NCBI GenBank assembly: GCA_021739805.1
Contig: JAIPBB010000062.1
Location: 1 to 19,298 of the forward strand
DNA length: 19,298 bases
Direction of reading: 5' to 3'
Source: Saprospiraceae bacterium
GTDB lineage: Bacteria > Bacteroidota > Bacteroidia > Bacteroidales > JAIPBB01
Shown here: positions 7,533 through 14,172 of the stretch, piece by piece
Position numbering within the stretch: position 1 is the stretch's first letter
Layout of the letters: the number at the start of each line of letters is the position of its first letter
Made by a program: the position numbers and the translations under genes
The notes under the pieces: generated by a model
Seen by the model: the letters and a program-made list of their open reading frames with translations, nothing else
What the model was told of the DNA's origin: nothing
The model's database searches: none

Positions 7533-7882
7533 ATTTTAATATTTATTTTTTCAAAGTTTGAGAAATTACAACAACCTGATTTTTGGAATAATGAATCAAA
7601 GTTTTGGCGGGCTTTTTCAATAATTTCAGGATTTAAACAATAACAAACTCTCGGTCCGTCAATATCTCCTTTAATTAAGCCCGCAGCCTTTAATTCTTTT
7701 AAATGTTGGGATGTTGTAGATTGTGATAATGGCAATTCTTCGACAATATCGCCACAAATGCAAACATTTTTTGATGACAGAAATTTTAAAATTGCAATAC
7801 GTGCCGGATGCCCTAAAGCCTTTGCCAGCTTTGCCAATTCAATATCATCTTCACTAAATTTATCTGCTTTTGAATATGCCAT
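7529..7882 (-). CDS. arsR: ArsR/SmtB-family arsenic-responsive repressor
   Basis: This is a 117-residue winged-helix repressor, normal length for the family. The core [17 protein letters not shown] leads into the metalloid-binding helix NVCICGDI with C41-x-C43, the counterpart of the ELCVCDL site in classical ArsR. Then come the recognition helix [19 protein letters not shown] (52-70) and the wing (GPRVCYCL, with C80 and C82). A further CC pair sits at 104-105 near the C-terminus and could give a third As ligand, as in ArsR variants that bind with C-terminal cysteines. Arsenite binding should release it from DNA and turn on arsR-arsM. Its own promoter (7905-7934) is enclosed by a perfect inverted repeat (7882-7927), consistent with autoregulation. 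Confidence 0.93.
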   Translation of the reverse strand: MAYSKADKFSEDDIELAKLAKALGHPARIAILKFLSSKNVCICGDIVEELPLSQSTTSQHLKELKAAGLIKGDIDGPRVCYCLNPEIIEKARQNFDSLFQKSGCCNFSNFEKINIKI

Positions 7883-7927
7883 AATATTTCTTAATTGTAA
7901 ATCGCAAATATACGATAAGAAATATTA
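7882..7927 (-). promoter_or_regulatory. Candidate ArsR operator (12-bp perfect inverted repeat)
   Basis: TAATATTTCTTA at 7882-7893 and its exact complement TAAGAAATATTA at 7916-7927 are separated by 22 bases. The pair brackets the -7 element and the likely transcription start. The proximal arm reaches the first base of the arsR start codon. A smaller pair, ATCG (7901-7904) and CGAT (7913-7916), lies inside. The arrangement fits repression by blocking RNA polymerase. Confidence 0.6.
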
Positions 7928-7934
7928 ATAGCAA
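7905..7934 (-). promoter_or_regulatory. arsR-arsM promoter, Bacteroidota type
   Basis: On the minus strand, TTG (7934-7932), 19 bases, then TATATTTG (7912-7905) match the Bacteroidota -33/-7 pattern (TTG, spacer about 19, TAnnTTTG). The -7 element lies 23 bases before the arsR ATG, giving a short leader. This is the best promoter in the window, with both elements present. Confidence 0.7.
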
Positions 7935-7975
7935 GTTTTTTTTGAATTATTTGGAAATAAAAAATCTGTTAGGTA

Positions 7976-8617
7976 TTATACTTCAAAAATTTGATTCTTT
8001 ATTGCATAAATCACTAATCCGGCAGTATTTTTTGATTGAGTTTTAAGAAGGATATTTTCCCTATGTTTGTCAACAGTACGCTTGCTGATATAAAGATAAT
8101 CAGCTATCTCCTGATTTGATAGTCCTTTGCAAATATTATAGAGAATTTCAATTTCACGTTCGGTTAAATCAATATTCTTTTTTTTGTCTTTTTTCTTATT
8201 TAAATTTTTAATTATTGCATCCAGAATTTCGGGTGAAAAGTAGTTTTTACCTTCATAAACATCAACAATAGCTTTTTGAACATCTTCAAATTTTGAATTT
8301 TTCAATAAAAAGCCTTTTGCTCCTGCATCAATCATTTCTGTGTAGAAATTTTCGTTTGCATACATCGACAATGCAATAATTTTAGAGTCGGGATATATTT
8401 TTAAAGTTTCGATAGTAGCTTCAATTCCGTTCATCTCGGGCATTTCAATATCCATCAAAATGATGTCGGGTTCAACAATTAATAGGTTTTCTATTAATTC
8501 CTTGCCGTTTTTAGCTTCATAAATTTCGGATACTAATTCAAAATTGGAAAGTAAAAACTTCAGTCCTTCGCGAAATAAAGTATGGTCATCAACAAGAAAT
8601 ATTTTTATTTTTTTCAT
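7976..8617 (-). CDS. NarL/LuxR-type response regulator
   Basis: This 213-residue, full-length protein has two domains. The receiver domain (1-~120) has the acidic pair D10-D11, the phospho-acceptor D56 in ILMDIEMPEMNG, S84 in ALSMYA and K106 in FLLKNS. A lysine-rich linker (KKKDKKK, 141-147) leads to a LuxR-type helix-turn-helix (150-210) with the typical LTEREIEIL...GLSNQEIADYLYISKRTVDKHRENIL. It is expected to bind DNA as a dimer once phosphorylated. Its start ATG overlaps the kinase stop by four bases (ATGA, 8614-8617), so the kinase is the cognate partner. Target genes are unknown. The arsR promoter lies 93 bases or less downstream, but nothing in the sequence links the two. Confidence 0.93.
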   Translation of the reverse strand: MKKIKIFLVDDHTLFREGLKFLLSNFELVSEIYEAKNGKELIENLLIVEPDIILMDIEMPEMNGIEATIETLKIYPDSKIIALSMYANENFYTEMIDAGAKGFLLKNSKFEDVQKAIVDVYEGKNYFSPEILDAIIKNLNKKKDKKKNIDLTEREIEILYNICKGLSNQEIADYLYISKRTVDKHRENILLKTQSKNTAGLVIYAIKNQIFEV

Positions 8618-9549
8618 ATTGGTAAAGATAATTTAATATAAAAACCATTTTTTTTCTTGCTGATAATTTCCATTTCTCCATCTAAAGACTTTACTCTTGA
8701 ATTAATATTTGACAAACCCATTCCTTTAGTGTTTTTTGATGTGTCAAATCCAATCCCATTATCAGAATAAATTAGTTCTAAAACTCTGCTCTGTTTGTTT
8801 AATGAAATTTTCACTTGTGAAGCGGAGGCATGTTTTAAGGTATTTGTAATTAACTCTCCAATTATACGATAAACAATAACTTCGATATCATATTTAAGTC
8901 TTTCTCCATCAAGATTTGAAGAGCTTATTATCTCTAAATCTCCTTTGGTAATAATTGATTCGGTGAAAGTTTTAATAGCTTTTTCAAGTCCGAAACGTTC
9001 AAGAATATGTGGGCTTAGGTTATTTGAAATTTCTTTGATTGTAGTAATTGCATTATCGACAGCATTTTCTGTTTTTTCAATAATTTGTTGGTTAGTACTC
9101 CCAACAATTGATTTGTTAATAGCTGAAATTGCCATTTTTATTGTTGACAAAATAGGTCCAAGTCCATCATGCAAATCCTTTGCAAATTTTTGACGTTCTT
9201 TTTCTTCGGTTTTAATAATAGCAGAAAGAACTTTCGCCTCATTTTCTTTGCGAAGTTTGTCTATTTTGTCTTGAAGATTAAAAATTTGTCGAATATAAAA
9301 TGAAGCAATAAACATTAATAAAGAAATTAATACAGCTACCCAACTGTTAATAATAGTTTGAACGTCATATTGTACATTATGTATCAGGTCAATCAGCTCA
9401 GAAAGCCTTCGAAAAGCCATAAGAGCAAATCCAATGGAAATCATTATCCATGAAATATTGAACTTGGTCTTTTTTGTTAAACTTATAGTTATGAAAAAAG
9501 CTCCAAATTGTAGAAGTACCGATATTATTAACGCAATCTGAATATACAT
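8614..9549 (-). CDS. Sensor histidine kinase, HisKA_3 (NarX/DesK-like) type
   Basis: This inner-membrane kinase has 311 residues from ATG 9549; a TTG three codons upstream is less likely. Two or three membrane segments lie in the first 90 residues (about 3-23, 32-46 and 67-87) with no sizeable periplasmic domain, so the signal is probably sensed in or near the membrane. A coiled-coil linker (91-118) precedes the HisKA_3 helix ERQKFAKDLHDGLGPILSTI with phospho-acceptor H127. The ATPase domain has the N box (GELITNTLKHA, N236), G1 (DNGIGFD, 263-269) and G2 (GMGLSN). The HDGLGP context is typical of NarL partners, matching the coupled regulator. A weak promoter-like TATATTTA (9587-9580, one mismatch) sits 31 bases upstream. 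Confidence 0.9.
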   Translation of the reverse strand: MYIQIALIISVLLQFGAFFITISLTKKTKFNISWIMISIGFALMAFRRLSELIDLIHNVQYDVQTIINSWVAVLISLLMFIASFYIRQIFNLQDKIDKLRKENEAKVLSAIIKTEEKERQKFAKDLHDGLGPILSTIKMAISAINKSIVGSTNQQIIEKTENAVDNAITTIKEISNNLSPHILERFGLEKAIKTFTESIITKGDLEIISSSNLDGERLKYDIEVIVYRIIGELITNTLKHASASQVKISLNKQSRVLELIYSDNGIGFDTSKNTKGMGLSNINSRVKSLDGEMEIISKKKNGFYIKLSLPI

Positions 9550-9676
9550 AATTTGCAATTTTACAGAACTTTTCTTAGTTAAATATACGCTTTAAATCGT
9601 ATTTAGGAATTTTTAAAATAGCCACTAATGCACAAATAAAAAATCGAATGATAATTTTAGTTTACATTAAGATAAC

Positions 9677-9741
9677 GGTACTCTGCACCTTAATTCTTCA
9701 GCTTATTATTTTCTATAAATATTCATGGTACTCCGTACCAT
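9677..9741. repeat. Pair of related short hairpins (GGTACTCxGxACC)
   Basis: GGTACTCTGCACC at 9677-9689 and ATGGTACTCCGTACCAT at 9725-9741 share the same core; the second is a perfect 7-bp stem with a 3-base loop. They are separated by 35 AT-rich bases. GC-rich paired hairpins with a TTCTATAAATATT-like spacer are reminiscent of dispersed intergenic elements in this phylum (from memory). Confidence 0.5.
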
Positions 9742-9824
9742 AATATACAAATAAATTTAGTCAATTTTTTTTTAACATAAAAACTAAAACGATAATGTTG
9801 CTATTATTCAATTAAAAAACATAA

Positions 9825-9906
9825 ATTACAGACTGTTTGGATTTTTGAATTTTTGTTTTTTTGAATTTATTTGTTTTTTGTTTTTTGATAATTGGAATTT
9901 TCTTGC
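9825..9906 (+). repeat. Long inverted repeat, left arm
   Basis: The reverse complement of these 82 bases aligns to 12713-12795 with about ten mismatches and one single-base gap (about 88% identity). This includes perfect blocks GCAAGAAAATTCCA (inner end) and AAAAAACAAATAAATTC (middle), and a shared TGTAAT at the outer end. Weaker similarity continues inward for roughly 12 more bases. Confidence 0.75.
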
Positions 9907-9979
9907 ATGCACTATTTAATGATTCTTAAAATCACCAAAAATATTGTCATATATCTTTGAGTCTCTGTTAGCTCTCTCA

Positions 9980-12664
9980 TTAAATTATCTTTTCCACAAA
10001 AACACCTGAACCCGATTTTTCAAATTCAATGCTAAAGCCACGTTTTTTAAGTACTGAAATCATTCTTGAATTATCAGAAGTGGTTTGAGCAATAATCTTT
10101 TTTAATTTCCATTTTTCGGCGATGTCCATACAATAATCAGTCAGCTTGCTTCCTAATTCCTTGTTTTGCCAGCTATCAGCAACTAAAATAGCATATTCAA
10201 CGGTATCATAATTCGGGTCTGCTACTAATCTGCCAACTCCAATTAATTTTCTTTGACCATCCTCAACTATTTCAGCAACAATTGCAATTTCCCTGTCATA
10301 ATCGATATAGCAATATCTTGAAGCAACTTCGTGAGTTTTCCATTTAAATAAATATCTGAATCGCGAATAAAGTGATTCTTTTGAGCAACTCCCCAAAAGC
10401 TCAAACCACATTAATTCATCTTCAGGTTTTATTGGTCTGAATAATACTTCCACGCCGGAATCAAATTTAATTTTTTGAACATATTTTTCAGGATAGGGAT
10501 GAAGAGCCAGATTTTCGTAAGGAATAATTTCCCTGCCAAGGACTTCCTTGTCGATTACTATTCTTGCGTCAAGGGCAATAACAGAGTTCTCGTTAATCAT
10601 CAACGGATTTATATCCAATTCCTTGATTTCAGGATAATCAGCTGCGAGATAAGATAAACGAATCATTACTTCGATTAATTTATCAATATTTACAGGAGGA
10701 TTTCCTCGATAACCATTTAGTAATGGCCAGATTTTTAATGATTCAAGCATTTGTCTTGCAAGACTTTCGTTTAATGGCGGGAAACCAATAGCTTTATCTC
10801 CCATTAGTTCAGCAAGGATTCCGCCCATTCCAACTAAAATTATTGTTCCAAAAACTGAATCTTTTTTAATTCCAACTATAAGTTCAACTGAGTTTTTTGG
10901 ATTTATCATTGGTTGAACTGTTACTCCCTCAAAAATTGCATTTGGAGCATTATTCGCAACATTAACTTTTATTTTATTAAAAGCAATCTCAACAGCTTCT
11001 TTATCAGAAAGATTAAGCATAACTCCACCAACATCCGATTTATGAGTAATATCTTTTGAAAGAACTTTTAAAACAACAGGGAAACCGTTTGCTTCTGCAA
11101 TTTTTGAAGCTTCATCAGCACTGCCGGCCGGTTTAGGCATAGTTGAAGGAATTCCATAAGCTTCAACCAACATTTTTGAAACTTCTTCCGATAGGATTTC
11201 ATTTTTGCCTTTAATGCTGGAATCAAATTTTTCACGAAATGCTTTTCTGTCTAAGGTAAAATCAACAGGAATATCTTTTGGAGTTTCATATAATGATTTA
11301 AGATTGCGTGAATATTGAACCAAGGTCATAAAAGCGTTTACTGCTTGTTCGGGGGTTGAATATCCTGCAACCCCTGATTTTTTAAATAGTTCCATTCCTT
11401 CGTGCATTAATTTCCCACCAAGCCAGGCAGCTAATACAGGCTTTGAAGTTGTTTCAGACAGTTTAATAACTTCTTTGGCAATAGTTGTTGGATTTGTCAT
11501 TGCCTGGGGGGTAAGTATAACAAGAACAGCATCAACCCCTTTGTCTTGAATAACAATATTTAAAGCTTTGGCAATTCGTTTGGAACGTGCATCTCCCAAA
11601 ACGTCAACAGGATTCCCATGCGACCAGAAAGCAGGTAGATTTTCATTTAACTGTTGCATGCTTTCTTCCGAAAGTTTTGCCAAACTTCCATCGGCAGCTA
11701 TCAAAGCATCTGAAGCAATAACTCCTGGACCACCTGCATTTGTAACAATTCCAAGTCTTGAGCCTTTCGGTATTTTGTTTCTTCCAATTAGTTCAACACA
11801 ATCGAAGATTTTTCCAAGCTCGAACACTCTCGCAATCCCAATTCTTTTAAAAGCTGCATCATAAACAGCATCTTCCGATGCCATTGCACCTGTGTGTGAA
11901 GCTGCAACTTCAGCCGATTCGGGGAACATTCCTGCTTTATATGCGATTATTGGTTTTGTTCGAGCAAAAGCTCTTGCAGCAGTCATAAACTTTCGTGCAA
12001 GAGAAATTGATTCGATATAAAGTATAATAAAATCAGTTTTATCATCTTCGCCAAGGAAATCAATTAAATCACCAAAACCAACATCCATAGTGTTTCCAAT
12101 AGAGATGAATTGTGAAAATCCAATATTTTCCTGGATTGCCCAATCTAAAACTGAGGTACATAAAGCTCCCGATTGTGAAATAAAAGCAACATTTCCGGGC
12201 TTTGGCATTCCATTGCTAAAGCTAAGATTCATTTTTATTGCAGGTGCAATTATCCCAAGACAATTAGGTCCTATAATTCTCATGCCCGGGTAATTTTTAA
12301 CCTCCAGCATAATTTGCTTTTCCATTTCAACACCAGCTTCTCCAATCTCCTTAAATCCTGCAGACATGATGATAATTCCTAATATTCCATTTTCACCACA
12401 TTCTTTAACATATTGATGAACGCTTTCAGCCGCAGTGCAGATAACAGCCAGTTCAGGAACTTTTGGCAAACTTTTAACATCTGGAAAACAACTGATTCCC
12501 AAAACTGCTTCATTGTCGGGATTAACCGGATAAACAACACCCCGGAAGCCTCCGGTTATGAGATTTCCTAAAACTTTTCCGCCTACACTATTTGGATTTG
12601 AAGTAATCCCAATTAAAGCTATTCTCTGAGGATTAAATATTTTTGAAAGATTATGTACGTCCAT
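9980..12664 (-). CDS. ADP-forming acyl-CoA (acetyl-CoA) synthetase fused to a C-terminal GNAT domain
   Basis: The protein has 894 residues from ATG 12664. A longer frame to 12727 runs into the inverted repeat and gives an unlikely hydrophobic leader, so it is rejected. Order: CoA-binding Rossmann domain (1-~140, VALIG-like RIALIGITSNPNSVGGKV); succinyl-CoA-synthetase-like alpha part with SQSGA (163-167) and the phospho-relay His in ASHTGA (H257); ATP-grasp beta part (about 490-710) with the second relay His in THKSDVGGV (H541), VGMGG (611-615) and ELDINPLM; then GNAT (about 738-894). The synthetase interconverts acetyl-CoA + ADP + Pi with acetate + ATP + CoA. In some relatives (Pat type) the synthetase part is inactive and regulates the acetyltransferase; here both relay histidines remain, so catalysis is likely. 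The GNAT loop reads WQNKELGSK: E836 replaces the first glycine of Q-x-x-G-x-G. Confidence 0.9.
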   Translation of the reverse strand: MDVHNLSKIFNPQRIALIGITSNPNSVGGKVLGNLITGGFRGVVYPVNPDNEAVLGISCFPDVKSLPKVPELAVICTAAESVHQYVKECGENGILGIIIMSAGFKEIGEAGVEMEKQIMLEVKNYPGMRIIGPNCLGIIAPAIKMNLSFSNGMPKPGNVAFISQSGALCTSVLDWAIQENIGFSQFISIGNTMDVGFGDLIDFLGEDDKTDFIILYIESISLARKFMTAARAFARTKPIIAYKAGMFPESAEVAASHTGAMASEDAVYDAAFKRIGIARVFELGKIFDCVELIGRNKIPKGSRLGIVTNAGGPGVIASDALIAADGSLAKLSEESMQQLNENLPAFWSHGNPVDVLGDARSKRIAKALNIVIQDKGVDAVLVILTPQAMTNPTTIAKEVIKLSETTSKPVLAAWLGGKLMHEGMELFKKSGVAGYSTPEQAVNAFMTLVQYSRNLKSLYETPKDIPVDFTLDRKAFREKFDSSIKGKNEILSEEVSKMLVEAYGIPSTMPKPAGSADEASKIAEANGFPVVLKVLSKDITHKSDVGGVMLNLSDKEAVEIAFNKIKVNVANNAPNAIFEGVTVQPMINPKNSVELIVGIKKDSVFGTIILVGMGGILAELMGDKAIGFPPLNESLARQMLESLKIWPLLNGYRGNPPVNIDKLIEVMIRLSYLAADYPEIKELDINPLMINENSVIALDARIVIDKEVLGREIIPYENLALHPYPEKYVQKIKFDSGVEVLFRPIKPEDELMWFELLGSCSKESLYSRFRYLFKWKTHEVASRYCYIDYDREIAIVAEIVEDGQRKLIGVGRLVADPNYDTVEYAILVADSWQNKELGSKLTDYCMDIAEKWKLKKIIAQTTSDNSRMISVLKKRGFSIEFEKSGSGVFVEKII

Positions 12665-12712
12665 TTTGTTTATTATTAGCAATTTAACTATTATGATTGA
12701 TATATAGTCTTT

Positions 12713-12795
12713 GCAAGAAAATTCCAAATATCAAATATCAAAAAACAAATAAATTCCAAATATCAAAAAATTCAAATATCCAAACCGTTTGTAAT
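12713..12795 (-). repeat. Long inverted repeat, right arm
   Basis: Partner of 9825-9906. It lies just upstream of the synthetase start codon (12664), so the gene's promoter must be inside or beside it. The arm is made of CAAATA/TCAAA-type simple units, but the two arms agree in order and in detail, including the non-repetitive ends, which argues for common descent and not simple low complexity. Confidence 0.75.
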
Positions 12796-13113
12796 CTAGC
12801 AATTTGAAGTTCTGTATCTATTTTATATAAGCTAAATTTGATTAAAAAAATTCAAAAACATTAATTTCCTTACAGACACTATATACGATTTTTAATGCTG
12901 ACAAAAGTAAATTAAAACATGGAAAAAATTTATGACTTTTGAAGTTTTATTATGATTTTTCAGTATATGGATTTGGGACTTATTCTTTACTAGTACGGAA
13001 ACATATTGCCAAATATCTAGCTCCATTCAGTACCGCATTACTATTTCCCAAACTTGTTTGGTGCGTCTGTATAATCAGCTTATGCTTCGTAAATCTGATA
13101 AGAATTAGTACAT
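12796..13113. other. Intergenic region, 318 bases, no gene called
   Basis: This lies between the acyl-CoA synthetase (minus) and the 3' end of the PHP enzyme (minus). I see a 14-base palindrome, CCAAACTTGTTTGG (13048-13061), that could be a small operator, and a segment (about 12980-13110) with slightly higher GC than its surroundings. No terminator with a clear T-run is visible for the PHP gene. Confidence 0.45.
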
Positions 13114-13947
13114 TTAAATCTCACAATTACTCCAGCCATTTGCAGTAAACATTTTCAAATCCTTAAAGCCAATATCTTTTAGAATTTTCAGTGTTTCAGG
13201 AAAGTAGGCTGAAATTTCCTCAGGTTTGTGAGCATCTGAACTAATGGTGATTGGTATTTTTAATTGATAACATTTTTTAAGAATTTCAATTGATGGGAAA
13301 AGAGAATCGCATTTTCCACTATAAATTCCTCTTGTGTTAATTTCAACAATTGTATTCAAGTTCTTAATTATATCAAGGGTTTTATCCACCAAATCAATAT
13401 ACCATTTTTCATTTTCCTTAAAAAAACGGTTTTTGTTGTGCATTTTAACTTTATCGAAATGAGCAATAATATCGGGTTTTTGAGTAAGGAGCATTTCGTT
13501 GATTTGCTCGAAATAAGATGTAACGGCTAACTGAATATCACCCTTAAAAATCTCCTGCAAGCCTTTTTCATAACCTTCAACAGGTCCATCAATAAACCAG
13601 AGTTCATTATTGTGTTTCACCAGATGCACTCCACCAATAGCATAATCCAAATTGCATAGCTTCTTAAATTCAGCTATGCCGGTGGTGGTTCCGGGGATAT
13701 AGTCGATTTCAAGAGAAAGGAAAATTTCAATTTGATTTTGGTATTTGGTTTTAAGTCTTTCGATTTCTTTGCAATAGTTTTGAAGTTCTCCCTGCCGAAT
13801 ACTCCATTTATTATCAAATGGAACCGGAGCATGACTTGAAAACCCCAAATATTTAAAATTTCTACTCAAAGCCTCCTTAACAAAATCCTCAGGTTTAGCC
13901 TTTCCATCACAAAAATATGAGTGAGTATGATAATTAAATTGAATCAT
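13114..13947 (-). CDS. PHP-family phosphatase, histidinol-phosphatase (HisJ/HisK) type
   Basis: A cytosolic PHP-domain phosphoesterase of 277 residues, full length. Metal-binding residues are visible in family order: H7-x-H9 in NYHTHSYFCDG, with D14; H39 in FSSHAP; E80 in LSLEIDY; H108 in GGVHLV; H163 in IIAHFDKVK; E202 (IVEINTRG); and D238-x-H240 in ISSDAH. HTHSxFCDG, SSHAP and the long insertion between H108 and H163 are characteristic of the histidinol-phosphate phosphatase branch, which makes L-histidinol in histidine synthesis. No other his gene is adjacent, and many Bacteroidota use HisB for this step, so another phosphate ester could be the substrate. The gene is isolated: 166 bases or more separate it from either neighbour. 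Confidence 0.85.
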   Translation of the reverse strand: MIQFNYHTHSYFCDGKAKPEDFVKEALSRNFKYLGFSSHAPVPFDNKWSIRQGELQNYCKEIERLKTKYQNQIEIFLSLEIDYIPGTTTGIAEFKKLCNLDYAIGGVHLVKHNNELWFIDGPVEGYEKGLQEIFKGDIQLAVTSYFEQINEMLLTQKPDIIAHFDKVKMHNKNRFFKENEKWYIDLVDKTLDIIKNLNTIVEINTRGIYSGKCDSLFPSIEILKKCYQLKIPITISSDAHKPEEISAYFPETLKILKDIGFKDLKMFTANGWSNCEI

Positions 13948-14172
13948 TTTGCAAGTTTAGTTAAAAATTTTGAGAATGGTTTTCTAATAATGGCAATAGT
14001 AATTAAAAAGTTTGTATTTTAAGCTTCATTAAATCAGCGATATAGAGTAATTTCGCAAAATGGTATGTAAGTTGACAAAAAAAAATCAAAAAAAATTATC
14101 AATTAATAAATCAATTAAAATAATTTATTAATTTAGCTCTGAAAACAATTAACTTATAAATAACCGTATAAT

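Larger units (their letters stand above)
9550..9979. other. 430-base intergenic region with paired hairpins and one inverted-repeat arm
   Basis: No gene is apparent. It holds a weak kinase promoter (about 9580-9587), two related GGTAC hairpins (9677-9689 and 9725-9741), and the left arm of the long inverted repeat around the acyl-CoA synthetase gene (9825-9906). The remainder is very AT-rich with T-runs. No clear terminator for the synthetase gene is visible between 9907 and 9979. Confidence 0.55.

Noticed and set aside
12665..12727. N-terminal extension of the acyl-CoA synthetase to 12727
   Set aside because: It runs into the inverted-repeat arm and adds 21 residues unlike the family; ATG 12664 begins just ahead of the conserved CoA-binding domain.
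9825..12795. A classical insertion sequence framed by the long inverted repeats
   Set aside because: The only gene inside is a metabolic enzyme; no transposase or recombinase is encoded, so it is not an autonomous IS. Recorded instead as an inverted-repeat-framed unit.
12980..13113. Reverse-strand open frame with SNAVLNGARYLAICFRTSKE near its end
   Set aside because: The composition is plausible, but there is no start codon in a sensible position and it runs out of the PHP gene in another frame. It may belong to a dispersed repeat. A search for copies would decide.
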